From: Kryptolebias marmoratus
Taxonomy: Eukaryota; Chordata; Actinopteri; Cyprinodontiformes; Rivulidae
Assembly (NCBI RefSeq): GCF_001649575.2
Contig: NC_051435.1
Coordinates: 4,743,084-4,807,083 of the forward strand
DNA: 64,000 nucleotides
Direction: 5' to 3'
The position numbers and the translations under genes are program-made. The notes under the pieces were generated by a model, which was given only the letters and a program-made list of their open reading frames with translations, did no database searches and was not told the origin of the DNA. Of this stretch, positions 14,401-28,492 are shown piece after piece (positions within the stretch are counted from its first letter, which is position 1; every line of letters begins with the position of its first letter).

Positions 14401-16018
14401 TTACTATATTGCACTTTAAAACAACAAAAAAAGATCCTGAAACATTTTTAACTCCAAGATGTCATTTCTTTCTATGAATGATGCATCACGAGTTGTTGTT
14501 TTAGAAATAGGTGGCAATTTCCTCCAATTAAATGCGTAGAAAGGAAAGAATCTTCAGTTCACTTCAAACCTTTCCTGTGTAGCAAAATATATAAAAGTCT
14601 TCAGATAACTGGGGAATCTTAGGCCTCAGATTTTGACATTTTATTTGAGTTTTGCTGAAAACACAAGTAAAAAACTAATAAAAGTGTTCTCAACACATTA
14701 GCCCTGACAACTGCTGGGTTCACAATGCCCCGTTTTTCTTAAAAGGTTCCTGGAAAAAGTATTTTCTGAAAAACCTAAAAAAAATCTCTCATTTATCTCC
14801 ATTTATCTGCCAGATAACTCACTAAAATGATACAAACTGCCAATAAAAGCAGCAAAAACAGATCATAGATTGCTCCAAAGACCAAAAGGATTTAATTGAT
14901 GAAATACGTAACATTCCACTTCATCTTAATTTCTTTTCAACAAAAAAATACCATTTATTTTAGCTTCTGAAAGTTGTTGTTTTTTTAGAGACAGGGAACA
15001 CAAATGATTGAATAAAAACTGAAATTTACTGTTTTCTGTGCTGGAAGCAACAAAAACCACTGAAAGTTCAGCAATGAAAAGACACTGGAACTAGAATTGT
15101 GCCCTACATTAATGTTTTAATAGAAATCTAGAAAAGTTATAACAAAGTTTTGATCCTGACCTTCTTTTCTTCTGCAGACAGGAAGCTGCTGACACTGACA
15201 GCCTGCACTGGATCAACAAGGTACTGAGGAGTTTTGGATAAAAAAAATAGCTTGTTTTTGTTTTCCTATGAAAGAGTTTGAAACCAGACCAGAACATCTC
15301 CATCAAAGGTCAGAGCTTTTGGAAACCGGCCTGATTGGATTTTCTTTCCAACAATAAAGAGGAACGTTACAAACTGTCATCGATAAATCAGACTGGTGCT
15401 TTATTACAAGCACACGTTTGAGAATGACACTTCCATTGTTTGGAAACATGAATGTGTGGCAGCTTTAACTCTGCAGTTAAGACATGACATAATAATTATC
15501 TATTAATTTAATTGCTCTAACTGGTGCGAAATGACTCCCAAATTGTAGGAGCAGCTTGGAAAGCTGAAGCCCGTGAGCATCTTTTACAGTCAGTGCAAGG
15601 TTAATATTTGTTTTTGCACAAAAGATCTTTGTTTATGCCAAAGGCACACAGCTTTTGTTCAGACTGTCTGTGTGGAGCACCCTTCATTTATTCTCTTTTT
15701 CTCTTTACACAGATTTTAATCCACTGTTGGAAGGTGACCAGAAAACACGGACAATTACAAAGAGTGGCAGCCAGATTAACCAAGTTTGTGTTTTTTTCTT
15801 TGTAAACAGTTCAGCTCTTCTTCATTGCTGCTTAAACAGACTCATACTTGAGTTGAGAACATGAGAAAAAGTACAGCACTTCGTAGTTTATCTGGTCATT
15901 AATCTGCATTAAAACCAACAACTATGAATGCCCCAGTAAAACGTGAAGCTCCTGATGTGTTCTTTCCATTATGAGAGTAAATCTGTTTTATTTCATGTTT
16001 GTGTGTGTGATTACTCAC

Positions 16019-16157
16019 TCCACTGTGTCCTCCCAGCTACACCACTGACTCTGGTCCAGCTCCTGCATCTCCAGCCTGAATTTGGCCAGGCAGAACTCCT
16101 CGATAGCGAACTTGTAGTGCGACCCACAACCCTGCGTCAGCACACACTGAGCTACTG
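16019..16157 (-). CDS. ramp1: ramp1 exon 2: first part of the RAMP ectodomain
   Basis: Read on the minus strand, this 139-bp exon follows CCTGCCTCTCTCAG and ends at GTGGA|GTGAGT in phase 2. The joined peptide ends the signal segment (AVAQCVLTQG) and continues CGSHYKFAIEEFC, then LAKFRLEMQELDQSQWCSW, then EDTV. This matches human RAMP1 (CQEANYGALLRELC...TQFQVDM...LWCDW). The three ectodomain cysteines are kept, and the second and third are 17 residues apart as in human. The W-C-x-W pattern favours RAMP1 over RAMP2 or RAMP3. The phase-2 exit also agrees with the human gene as I recall it. The remaining exon, with the other three cysteines and the membrane helix, was not found between 1 and 16018. 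Confidence 0.88.
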
Positions 16158-16819
16158 CTGAGAGAGGCAGGAAGGAAGGGAAAAGAGAAAGAATTAAATT
16201 AAAAGGTGGTGGGATTAACCGGAAGATATGAGTGTAATTATGTCACAGAATAATAAAAGAAACTCAAAGCAAATCTAAAAAGCTGTTAAAACATGGCAAA
16301 TTGACCCACTCTGCCTCAAGATAAATTCTGAAATTAGCAGGAAATAAGTGCTTCTTTTATATTCACACATTTTACCATTTTTTTTACACCAATCACAACT
16401 TTTATTTCATTTAGGTTGATGGTTTAAATGCCTAAACTTAGCCAAGAAAAGAGAATGAGTGTAGAAAAACAAAATAAAGAAGTAAAATTATAACTAGGTT
16501 ATAATTGCCATGTAGTTTATTTCAGGAAGGAGATCCTACATTTGAGAGAAGAATGAAAAGTATTCAAAACTCTTGATAAAGTTATGCGTTTATAAATTAC
16601 AACACCAAAACTACATCTTCTTTTACTTACACTAAATAAGCAAGAATAAATTATAGTAACATAAATGTTATTTAAATATACTTCAGGCTTGTTTGATGTG
16701 TAAAGATCTGGAAGATTCTAATTAATTGTACATCTATTTCCAGTCCTTTCATTGTTTTCACCTACCTGCTTTATTCTGCCAGTATCTGTTGTTTATCAGG
16801 TGTTCTGTCCCAAGAAATC

Positions 16820-17120
16820 TTTATTTCTTTCTTAACTCCTTTACATCTGGACAAAGACCACTGGTTGTCCATATTTTTAGAACTGGAAACACTCAGTAAA
16901 CTCTCCTCTGAATATCAAACATTTACCACCCAGAGCAGCGTTGTCAATGAACTAAAGAATGTGTTGTCTTCCTTTCAAGAACATGATTGTCTTCTACTCA
17001 TCCTCGGTAACACAAATATCTACCTAAATGTTCATAACTCTACTGATTATCTGTTTCTGAGCCACTCGTTTGACTTGAAACAGGTTTGAACCCTACGCAC
17101 AAAGATGCACGAAAGAAAAC
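16820..17120 (+). mobile_element. Degenerate LINE endonuclease-domain relic
   Basis: Plus-strand translation gives LETLSKLSSEY, then EHDCLLLILGNTNIYLNVHN, then FLSHSFDLKQV. This follows the ELSELLS...YD.LLILGDFNIHVDN...LDSFNL.Q pattern of teleost LINE endonucleases, with the DFN motif changed to NTN. The sequence to about 17600 may be a further decayed part. Confidence 0.65.
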
Positions 17121-20100
17121 ACAAAGTCTAATGGTCACACTTCTTCAGTTCTTCTGCCCACTGCTTCTTTTGTTTTCTCCTCTTTGGTAATGCCTGCTGT
17201 CACATCATGGTTTCATTCCAGCACAACCGGCTTCCACCCACTTCTCTGCCACCGTGGCCTCTGCTCTGCCTCCTCTCTGCTCAGTTTCCTCATTAGAGGT
17301 TAATGATGCCACCGAGTCTCTCTGTTCCACACCGAGCTCATGTCTGGGTAACCTGTGTCCTCTATCCACCAAATGTACTTGCTCTAAACTGCCTGACTGA
17401 CATGCACTGACCTCAGAGCTGCTTAAGGAAAATGGCACAAATGCAGCTCATCTCCTGGGTTAAATCAATAACTTCTGTCCTCCTTTTCATCCAGCATCAC
17501 TTCTGCTGAAACTGTTTTCTTTTAATGATAAGATCAGAGTCATCAATGACACCCGTTAACTTTTCTCCGTCATCCAAACACTTTTTAGTCCACCTCTTCA
17601 ACCATAAATATTTTTTTCACTTGCATTTTTGCCAGGTTATTTAAAGAGAATTTAATGACTTAGATTTCTGCACGTTTTTGTTGGTCGGCTTTAATTTGAT
17701 AAGGTTTTCTAAACTTCTTTAAGAACTGAGTGTAAAATGTTGCCCTTTTTCCAGTAGTGTTTATAAGCTGGACAGTGATTATTTTTGTTTTACTGATAGT
17801 TTAAAATCAGAACCTCAAGTATACTTAAAGGGACAGTTCAGATCTAATGAGTTTCTGTGTGACAGTTGTGAAGATAGGTTTATAAACCTATGTTCTTTTT
17901 ACATGAACTGCTGGTTTTGGCCCTGCTCAAACTAGCCATTAGCTCATCAGTCTGGTCAAAAACAAACTATATTTCAAACTGAGGCCATTCAAAACACTAC
18001 CTACAACAGGTAAAATATTAATTGTTCACAACCTTTCCACCAACCCGACATTGAAAGGTCTGAAGTATCACTTTAAGAGATTAGCTGATGTAAATACAAA
18101 TATTTACTATGCAGGCAAAGAAATTAATAGTGAACTGAGTATATTTTAACATAAACTGAATCAATCCATAAAACCAATGCTCTGTTTCGTAGTTTTAATG
18201 AAAGTGACTCTAATGCTTGTCAGTATTTTCTTGGTTCTCTGAATATTTCAGACATACAGACAAAAAGCACTGACGGCACAGTTTTAGTCTCAGCTGGCAC
18301 ATTGGTGGAAAAAGCAGGGCTACACAGAAAGCTAAAAAAATAAAAATCAAAATCCAGTGACCTTGTTGACAATGGAACACAAACGGCTGACAGAAGTTGT
18401 ACAAATGATTGTTTAGAAACTTAGCTCTACAGTGAAGGACACCTTATATGACAGCATGTCCAAAGTTCTCTCAAGCAGATATGGGTTTTTATTTTTATTT
18501 TTTTGGTCAGTAAAACAGACGGATGACCAGAGCCTCGGGGGATTCAAGTGCATTTTGCAAACCCGAGGCAACCTACACAATCTGAAAGGCCAGGTAGCCA
18601 TTTGCACAAACGTCCAAACAGAAAGTTTCCCTCAGATACACACAAATGGACACACATCATGAGTGCGCTGAACATCCTCAACCAGACAAGTCAGTGACCT
18701 GATCTTAATCCAGCCGTGCTGCACTCCACGTCCCGAAGACCAGACTGAGGGCAGTCAGAGGACTTTTTGATAAAGACTTGGTTCTGGTGATCCTGGCTGG
18801 AGGAATCCCCATAATATAACAAGCTCCTCCACTGCACTCTGTGATCTTTTTGTTTATGCTTTTTATGCCATTGGATGAGCAATAAATGGCTGGCTGACCC
18901 GCTGTTGTTTGGGGTTCACAAACAGGAAGTTGTTGGGTTTCTGAATATAAAGCTTCGTTGGACGTTTTCAAGCTGTGTTTAGACTTTTTAAAAGCAAAAA
19001 GATAAATGAACTGAATGATTTTGTTGAGCTTTTATCATGTGCAAGTTATTTTACACCCTTTTGAGTTTGAATACTTGAGGCTTAAAGTTTGATATGTCAA
19101 ACAGTTTTATCAGTACTGATATAAACCAAATGAATGGTCTAAACATCCACAGTTTGGGTGGTACGTGTTTGCATTTATGATTGTATATTTGGGAGAGGAG
19201 TAAAGGGAAGATTGGAACCTATATATGAACCAAACTGTACAAAAAGTTATGTATATTTAAAAAAAACTTGTTTACATGTATTTAAAGTGACTAATGCTGC
19301 AGGGAGAGCTGAGAAATGTTTCCTGCAGAACTTTAATCAACGACTGGGACTGAAGTAAATGAAGATCAAGAGAAGGAGGGGAAGAGAAACCCTCTGAAAC
19401 CTTCAAACTAAACAACAAAACTGGACTTTGGTTTCCACAGTGATCCATTTGGACATGTCCAGATTTGGCTCCTCTTTTAGCAGCAGATATGGTTAGGATC
19501 AGAAAACTAAAGTACACATCTCTGCTGGAATGCAAACTCCTGCCTCCCACATGTTGGATTGCCTGACTTTTAAACTCCATCACATAAAGGGCACAAAACT
19601 TCCAGAATGAATGGTTTCATGGGGGTAAATCTGCAAAACTTTCCAAAATAAACAGTTCTTATGCCTGCTGAAACTCAAGTTATTCTGCCAGGTTCAAACA
19701 ACTGATAGTTAGTGTTTTTACTAGTGATTTATTTCTCCTCATCTGCAATTTGATCATTCTAGGGCCATATATTTTAAATTACCCTCTTGGTTCAAAGAAA
19801 ATGAGCCATGCTAAGGCTCAGAGTTTGGAGACCAGACTGTTTACACAGAAATAAAATGTAACCGCACTTATTCAGTGTCTTTAAAGTGATCTAAATGAAC
19901 TTGCACGCAACATTAAACTTAAATGGCTGCAGCAAACACAGTAGGAGTCTAAGGAGAAAGTTTGGTGATGACATGAGAAGCCTTTCCAGGAAAAAAGTTT
20001 GAAGTTAGAAGAGATTAATGTCTTGAGTCAACCAAAAAAGAAAGACAAAACCATTTCTGATTTTTCTCCTAATAATTGTACACATCACTGTAGCCACACA

Positions 20101-20349
20101 AGTTAATCGCACAAAATTCCCATGAATTTTAAAAACAGCAATTTGGACTGATTAACTTGCCTCAAACTTCAACAAGTCAGTATATCATTTAAAAACGAGC
20201 AGGAGCAAATATGGAAATGTGCAAAAGGTTTAATTTTGTCTGATTTTGAGCCCGTTTTCTGTGCATTACTTATAGATAAAGACTAAGAAACAACTGGAAG
20301 AATCAGATGGGCAGATTCTGATTGGGTCTGTTCAGTACACCTGGATTAA

Positions 20350-20618
20350 TGCTGCGCTCCATTTACCTCAGAAGTCAGAATGTTATTCTGTTCCAGTTTG
20401 ATAATGGTTGGAAAGTACTATGTGGGTGGCCGAATTACTGAGACGCAACCGTTACAATAAAATGGCTACTTCATACATGAAGCAGCCATATTGGATTTAA
20501 GGTTGGAGCTTGTCAGAAATCCCTAACTTCCCAAATCCAACATTTGGGGGCATTTTGGTAAAGTTTTCTGACTTTGAACCTGGAAAATCCTACTTCAGAG
20601 TGCAAATGGAACACAACA
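20350..20618. mobile_element. Inverted-repeat (hAT-like?) element
   Basis: The left end CTGCGCTCCATTTACCTCAG plus AAGTCAGAA is mirrored at the right by the inverse of CTTCAGAGTGCAAATGGAAC. Interior sequence is non-coding. The family name is inference. Confidence 0.55.
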
Positions 20619-23600
20619 TAAATCTTTTGTCACATTTCTCTATACTGTACCTGTCTGCCAAATATGTAAATATTTTCTTTCAAATATATATTTATATTTT
20701 TATTCCAGACACTCGCAGGGTAAAGAACGTGGAATAAAAGACCTGACTGACTGAAAATTTTCACATTTCCTTCTGCAGCTGTTTATTGATTTTGACCTGA
20801 AACTAGAAATAAAACCACCTTTTAAACTCAAGATACATGCTGAGAACCAAAGCTATTTTTTCCCCCTCATTTCCAGTCTGATGGGATCTGTGGGAAGCAA
20901 GTCCAGTTCACAGAAACACCACCTCTCATCCAACAAGGTCCAAATGATGTTTTGCTAACACCAGAAACTCGACACCACCGGCTGTTGATGGCCCAGAGAG
21001 TTACAGCACAAACTCACTTTTAGGCTGAATTAAATGTGTTGGTTTCATTATTTCAACATTCTTTTTTTTTTAAGAAAGTTCCTCATAAGTTCCCTTTCCC
21101 TTTTTTCAGTTTTTATTTTATTTATTTTCTATTTTTTTTATTTTTTTTATTGGACACTTCCTAAAAACCCACTGCAGTTGTCTCTGAGATTTAGATTTTA
21201 ATGAATGAACAAATAAAATATAAACATACCCAGGTCATTTATTTACCTACACAGACTACAGCCAGCCTAATGTAGGTCAATCACGACTTGTGCTTTGTTT
21301 ACATTGGGTGCATACCCGCATTTAAGAATTGCACTCAATATATCTGGAAAACTACTGGAGTAAACTCTTTTAAACTTAACCATCTGATATAGTTCAGAAT
21401 AACTTTTCTTATCTTTGATTTCAAACTTTTTCAATGAGTATCTTTAAAATAATGTTCTATTAAATTAGTATGCATGAATATTACAGCAAAACAAACAGTT
21501 GGCTTGAATTTGACACTTGCTGGTTATCATTCAGCACTCTGCTTCAGCAGATTTCTGTACTTTTATGGGTGTTTGTGCCCATGTTTGTCATTATGCTTTT
21601 GCATATATGTTTATAGTTTATCTCTGTCATTATCGTTATTCAAGATGCATAAAAAGGAAAAGCTGAGAGAGAAATTAATGTGCTGCTAAAACTGTTTGCT
21701 GCAAGAAGAGGAGAGCTGCAATTAAAACATTAATTGCTGAAAGAAGTTGTTTACTTGGATTCTCACGCATCTTATTTGTGCAATCATATTTAATCTGTGT
21801 GTGTACTGTATTATTTAAATCTGTATTTTTTAGTGCTTTCAACTATTGAACTTTTTTTATTTGAATCTGTGCAGGCTGACAAAATTTTTCAAAAAAGTTT
21901 CTTGCACATTTTTCACATTTTTAAGAGAAGAAATATAAACTTCTTGATACTAAATAGAAAAAAAAATGATCCGCAGGAATATTAAATACCAGCGATGATG
22001 AATTAACTTGAATATTAATGTTGTGTTTTGAAGATTTAAGACACAAGGTGTGTTTTTTTGTGAATTTCTTGCATGCTTTTCATCCCACAGAAACATGCAC
22101 AGCAGCAGGGCATCGGCAGAGGAAACAATTTCCTGAGAGAAAAATGCAAATTCTAATGTTCTTCTTATTAAAGACTTGACAAAGCAGATTTCTTTCTTTC
22201 TGCTGCAGTATGTGCCTATGAGGCCATACCTTGACAGAAGAGCTGCAAAGAGCAGTTGTTTTATGCTTCTTCTAGCTACTCCTGCAGTATTTCCTTCCGT
22301 GGTATCTCAGCCCCGTAAATTTTCTTGTCAATAAATCAATTTTTTTTTACCCCCCATTTCAGTCCCCAATGAAGCATTATGAAACATTCACTTAAAGAAC
22401 CTAAGCAGGTCCAATAAAACAGTCCCACACATTTATTTGCACTTAGGCCACACTGCACCTGTGACAACTTATCATCGTTTTATAATAAAGCCTCCGTTGT
22501 GTATAATAACACAGCAGTACATAAAATGAAAATGAGACGATAAACACTGATGACATGTAGCTGCTCACCTGCCCTCCACTTTCAGGCCTTACATTTCCTG
22601 TGCCTGTCTCAGTTTTATCAGCACAATGCAATTACTCTCCTGCTCCACATGTGTGTTATTGTGTTTTCTGTCCAACGTCTGTGTCGAAGCTTTGAGGTCA
22701 CCACGGTAAATGTTTCAGCTTGAGGCATAAACTAAAGAAAAAAAAAACTATTTATGAGTAGCTTGTAGATGTGTTCTGATAACATAACAGGCAGAGAAAG
22801 AGGTGTAAGCCAAGCACCTGTGGCTCAAGTTAAAACTGTAAATACAGAAAATGCTTTATACTGTGTTGGAGCACCAGGCGCTAAGTGTTTATAGTTTCAG
22901 GTGGTTTATGGCTTATTGTCTCTGCTGACCACTTCCTTAAAATATGTGCACAAAAATGGACTTTAGTATTTTGTTTTGAGGTTAGATAAATTTTCTCAGT
23001 GAAAAAACAAACATTTTTGGAGCTAGGGGTAACTCAGTGCACAGTATTTCTCCAGGATTTGTGTCATTTGTCAAACCAAGAGTTCTTCCTCCGTATACTC
23101 TGGCTCATATTCTCCAATCTCCCTAAAAATAAAACATTACATCCTTTCATACATCACTTTCATGCCTTTTAGATGCTTTCTGCCTCTGTGAAACAGATGG
23201 AGAGTTAAAGCAGATTCATTATTTACACCTCCAAGCCAGCAGTGGATGTAGTCACAGAGCTGAGTTGGCGAGTATACGTGATGTCAAGTGCTGCAAATTT
23301 AGCACTGAACGCTAACTCTAGGTGCTGCTGACGCTCTGCTGGTTCCATGATGTTAGTGATTAGTTTATGTGTCACCAACCAAAGGTGGCTTCAAGAGAAG
23401 ATCATCAACAACAACAACCATGTGAAAGGGCCGATGTCTTCTCTTTGGTATCAGTCATTTCTCCAGTCTTGTGATTGCTGCTTCAGTATTAGAATACGAG
23501 TAAAGACGTATCCAAGGCAGGATACACTCAGCAGCCTCTCCAGAGAAGTGTTAAAATATTTAAAATAGTTCTCAAACTGCTTGAGAAACGGCTTATTTCA

Positions 23601-24239
23601 CAGCAGACATACTGACTTGAGAACGTAGGGAAGACACGGGTGTGATATCGATGGCTGGAAGTTCTGCTCGTAAACATGTTTACAGGACACCAAAGTTGGA
23701 GAAGAATGCAGCCCCGTTAATACACCTGTGCCTTACTTAATCTCAGAAGTCAAAATGTCTGTTGTAAAACAAACAAACTCAGCTGTTTTGTTGGTGAATG
23801 GGTCCAGTTTTTAATGTAGTAGGAGTAAACTCGACTCAGTTTGAATGCAGGTAAGATACTGACCACTCCACCCAACTTCATTTTAAATTAAAAAAACATC
23901 TGATTTGTGCACTAGAATGTTTCTCTTGTAGAATAAAAAACAGCATGTTAGTATTTCGGGGCGTGTGTTAGCGCCTCAGGTTTAATGTTAGAGTCACATT
24001 TCTCAACGAGACAGGAGTAAAAGATTAACTGCCTACAAGACTGCTGGGTTATGGATGAAACAGAAAATGTCTTCCAGTGTCAAAATGACAAATATCAACA
24101 GAACCACACAGATGTTTTCTGTAGAGAAACTACAAGTAATTAGATGGCAGATCTGCTCCCTAATGAACCAGCACTCCCTCTCTGCGGTCATTTCTTCTGT
24201 CTCGGTGTTGTCATTTTCTCACTGATGTTTGATAAAGAA

Positions 24240-24440
24240 GGAAACCATTTTTTTTTTTTTTTTTGCCTTTGATCAGAGTTATTTTTTGACCACCGCTACC
24301 CTTTCACACAATCTAACATCCAAACACCCACTGCCTTGACTTTTCACATTACAGTCATGACTCATCTCCGTTCATGGGGTAGCAGAGGAGAAAAAAAAAC
24401 AACAAAAAATAAAATAAAAATAAAAAAAAAACCAGATGCC
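24240..24440. repeat. Poly-T tract and A-rich low-complexity tract
   Basis: A run of about 16 T at 24249 and an A-rich AAC/AAT stretch at 24391-24430, both low complexity; they may be decayed retroelement tails. Confidence 0.7.
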
Positions 24441-24809
24441 TTTCTCTTCCCACCTCTCTGACAGCTCAATTTAGATTCTATGAAGTTACACAGATTTCAT
24501 GCATTTTTAAAATACAAACCCACACATTTCCGTTCTTCCTGTATAAAACTTTGTCTGTTTGATGTTGGAGCTCAGGAAAGTTTGGGTGACTGTCTCCAGC
24601 ACTGCAGATGATTTAACTTTACATCTTAGTGTTTCTGCTCGCTGCACCTGGAAGTCAGACAGTTTCTTGTTTTTTTTTCAGAAGAAAATACATCAACATA
24701 AAATGTGGTCAACTACTGGCAGCCTTAGCAGAAAAATGGAAAACCTTTTTCACAATAAAGCAGAACAAGTTCAGCTGCTAGTTAAAGTTAAATATCGATA
24801 ATGTTTTGG

Positions 24810-25060
24810 CCTGTGTCTGCATGTGTTCACTTGTCTGTTAGCTAAATATTCTATGAACCACGAAACGGGTTTTAATGAAGCTTTCAGTAAATAATAAGTG
24901 GATGTACATCTATACGTAATTAACATTTAGAGTCAAAAACGGAGTTCAAAATGGCTGCCACAGCTAATTAAACTCAATAATGGCTATAACACAGTCAATT
25001 TTACATATACTGAGCTAAAATCTGACACAGAAGCTGAAAGTTGCCCTCAAAACATACTTC
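24810..25060 (+). repeat. Dispersed repeat family R1, copy 4
   Basis: Contains CTGTTAGCTAAATATTCTAT, AAAATGGCTGCCACAGCTAA, GGCTATAACACAGTCAATTT and TACTGAGCTAAAATCTGACA. Confidence 0.8.
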
Positions 25061-26289
25061 AGGCGATAACAGATCACACCAGATCTTAGCTATTTCAGGA
25101 TTTGACCCCAACATCTAAAACTCCATCAATTTTTAAGATAATCTTATCTTTGTTTAAACTCTTGCATGAAGGGTAGTGGGAAGTATGCCATCCTTTAAGG
25201 AGTACTATAGTACTTTATGCATTTGTGGCAATATCATAGTGGTTATTAGTCAGTGTTGATTTAGCTCCAGTTTAATTACTTGAGTCAACGTTTTCAGTAA
25301 AAAGGAAAGCACCAATAGTTTTATTCAGCTTCTTATATTTATAAATTATACATGATTTACTTCTGAAGGTAATCATACAATAACTGAATCACTCTAGGTT
25401 GGTTTCATCCATGTTTGATTCTTTCTTTCCTTTGAAGAGTTTCTTTAAAAAGAAGCCAGCCTGTTACCTGCTTGTGTTCTTGGTCGGTTCACTCAGTAAC
25501 ACTGTGTTCTTATCGCGCCTCGTGCCGAACAATCAGCAGAATGTACCGTTCCTTTCCAAGTTTGTAGACAAATTGGGTGTTTTTTTTCCTACTTGTGGTA
25601 TGCTCTTCCAGAATGATTGCACAATCAAGCACATTTAGTTCCTGCTCCCCACTTCTTGTGAAAACGACTGTGCTGCGGTGCAAGAAAATTGAAGAAATTT
25701 GAGAGCAATAAAAAAACCACCTCTGACACCATGTGGTTAAGGGTCGTAGCTCTCTGGGGGTCAAGAGATGATCATGAAGACATTCAGTCATGTTTCTCCT
25801 GTGGTGAAACATTTCCTCTATCAAATATAAACTAAAATGTAAACCGAGTGTGAGGATGAGCTAAAACAAAAGGGCATTTGAACTTCTCACCTTTGATTTT
25901 TAACCAATAATAAACCAAATCCGTCAGTTTTTAAAGACCGTCTTAATTAACATTTTGTTTTCATATAGTCAAAGACACATCATGAGTGATTCGATCCGTC
26001 AGAACCAAGACTGAACTTTTCCACCTCAGGTCCTCACCAAGCCAACGACAATCATCAAATCACAGATTCACGGCAGGAAGAGAGGAGACGTTCCTACGCA
26101 TCACAGAAAGACTACATCTACTGCAAGTCATTTGATGGTGTGAAGAGATTATTGTCATGGTAAAGAAACATTTGAGAGATTTAATCAAGAAACAGGCTTT
26201 AATTTCTTTTTTTATAATTTATTCAAGACGTAAAAGTTATGTCATCCTGAAATAAATAAGCCACACAAAACTGACCTAACACTAATTAA

Positions 26290-26720
26290 TGTCAGGTTGG
26301 GCGGAGATCATGGCGAACCGAAAGTGCAGACTCACTTTAGTTTCAGGAATAAAATGATTTATTTTAAAAATAAAAGAAAAACAAAAAGCTGACAAGGCAG
26401 CAAAAACGAAACCAAATCCAAAACATAAACTCAATCTATAACCAGAGGCAAACAAGATGGTGAGAGAAACAAGAATTAACCAATGAGTACATGGAGGAAA
26501 TGAGCAGGTTTTAAAAACAGAGGGTCATTAGGGGAAGTGGGCACAGGTGAGTGATTACAACTACGAGCAGGTGCAGACGGGCGTGGCAGGAAAACAAGTG
26601 ATGACAGAAGACAAGTAAAAACAAAGACTGAGCAAAACCCAGACTAAACATAAAGGCAACTAAATAACAAAATAAAAGAGACAATAAACCCAAAAGAAAA
26701 CTCAAATCCTGGCAATTAAA
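26290..26720 (-). repeat. A-rich dispersed element, copy 1
   Basis: This copy shares its organisation with 31240-31620: an A-rich stretch of many AACAAA/AAACC words around a GC-richer core with CACAGGTGAGTGATTACA and GGGCGTGGCAGG. It resembles a known teleost repeat by memory; the class is unknown. Strand is arbitrary. Confidence 0.5.
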
Positions 26721-28262
26721 CTATAAAACATTTTCCAAATCGAACATTAAACTAATGTTGTGTCTAAAAAATAAAACATAAAACCCCTCTGAAATGAATA
26801 CTTAAGCACTTCTTTCACCAACAACTTGTCACAGATGATATAACAAATGAAATAAAAACAGCTTTTTTTTTTATTAACAAATTGATTCATTCAACAGATT
26901 GAATTAACAGCATCACACTGAGATATGAATATTATTTTGGTAATTAGACCTGAAATGATTTCTACAGTAAAAGACTCGTATTCACAAAATTATTGGTAGA
27001 TGCATTGAACAAAATTTGACCTTTTATCAACATTAGTTTGTGTTCCGGCTCATTCCTTTAGTTTATGTATTTTAAATAACTTGTTGAGTTTGACAGGTCA
27101 GTGAATAATAACTAACTATGACAAACAAACAGGAATGAAAATTACTAAAGAGAATTTTAAAAAAAACAGCAAAAGTCTCAAAAAATAAGATGCTCAGGAA
27201 AACTATTAGGATCATTTTAAAGGTTATTTTAAAGTCCAACTCTTTAAAATAAAATGTAAAGACATGAGTTGAGACTTATTATAACATGAACCTTAGAGAT
27301 GGAGATTCTGCCTTTTTAGGTTTAACAAAATTTGCCACCCTGATTCATTTTCTCTAAATTTAAATTTGTTTATCAAGAGTTGTCTGAAGTAAATAAACTT
27401 ATCGTTGTCATTCATCGAACGTAGCCCTGACTCATATTTCCAGCAGATGAGCAGAGACTCGGTGAGGCTGTGACAGAGGAAACAAAAGCATCGTTGAGTC
27501 TTTTTATTTGTTATTCAAAGAAGAACGAGGAACTCGCCATCAAATCTCAGCTGGCCTGAAGGCTTCTGACTTTCAGCCACCTTTTTGAGACACGCTCAGT
27601 TAAAATTAGAGTAAAAAACAAACTTAAAGTTCATAAAAACCTGAATTCAACTCATTAATATTTTATTGAACAGATGTATGGATGGGTGGATTTCTGGGTT
27701 TTGTAATTTTACTGATGTTTTACACAAAATAGGGATGTAAAAGTCTTGCAATCCATTTTTTTTAATTTTAGAAATAAGATTAACTGCAGTTTACTCTTTA
27801 CTCAAATGTCACAATAATCTATATTAATATAATTTTCTGAGTAAAATTGCCTCTAACTAAAGGCTGTGATCGGTCAACAAATTTCTAGAGAACTTCTTGT
27901 TTTACACACTTTGGACATAAATAACAGGGCTGTAAAAGCATAATAAAATGTCAAAGTCATTTGGTGCTCACAGTTTTTTGGAATATGAAAACACCACCCA
28001 CTAACAGGTGTGTGTTTGCACTCTGTCAGTAATTTTGCCTGCCAGTTTGTCTTTCTTACTGCTGATTACAAAGCGCCATTTCAGATTAAACAGCATAAAC
28101 CTGGAGAAAAGGCATGTATAAAAATTATGTGTTTATCACGAAAGGATTTCATTTCTCTGAATAAAAGTGAGTCATTCTTGCATAGTAAATTAGTGGAGAA
28201 TAACTCAGTGTCTGCGGTTGTTGTATCAAATCATGGTTACACCACTGACCCTGTCACTCACA

Positions 28263-28264
<2 letters not shown>

Positions 28265-28296
<32 letters not shown>

Positions 28297-28304
28297 CACA
28301 CACA
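28265..28304. repeat. (CA)n microsatellite
   Basis: About 20 CA units with one CT interruption near the right end. Confidence 0.95.
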
Positions 28305-28470
28305 GAGAGAAACAGATTAATGCTTTTACTCCAACTCTGACGTCTGTTTTAATCATACAGCTGATAAAAAATGAAGGTTCCTACAGAGAATCGAACATAG
28401 AACCTAAAGCACATAAATCAAAGATACGGTGATGTAAAAGAAGAATGACAAACTTTAAACTGATCACTAC

Positions 28471-28492
28471 AACACACACACACACACACACA
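28471..28492. repeat. (CA)n microsatellite
   Basis: About 11 CA units. Confidence 0.95.

Larger units (their letters stand above)
1..16018 (-). other. ramp1 intron 2 or downstream region (non-coding)
   Basis: No convincing protein-coding exon was found here on either strand. I looked specifically for the missing ramp1 exon through the conserved C-[FY]-W-P-N core on the minus strand. The only near hit, at about 14258-14275, reads SFWPK, lacks the downstream RAMP pattern and soon hits a stop. The interval holds a LINE-like scrap, a (CA)n tract, a GTACC-rich minisatellite, a Tc1 relic and three copies of a dispersed repeat, listed separately. The rest is AT-rich sequence in which I see nothing definite. 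Confidence 0.6.

Noticed and set aside
23700..23770. Second copy of the inverted-repeat element at 20350
   Set aside because: Only about 20 bases (CTCAGAAGTCAAAATG) resemble the left end and no right end was found.
28010..28432. 140-codon plus-strand frame with a THTHTH tract
   Set aside because: The tract is the (CA)n microsatellite read as Thr-His; no similarity or splice context is visible.
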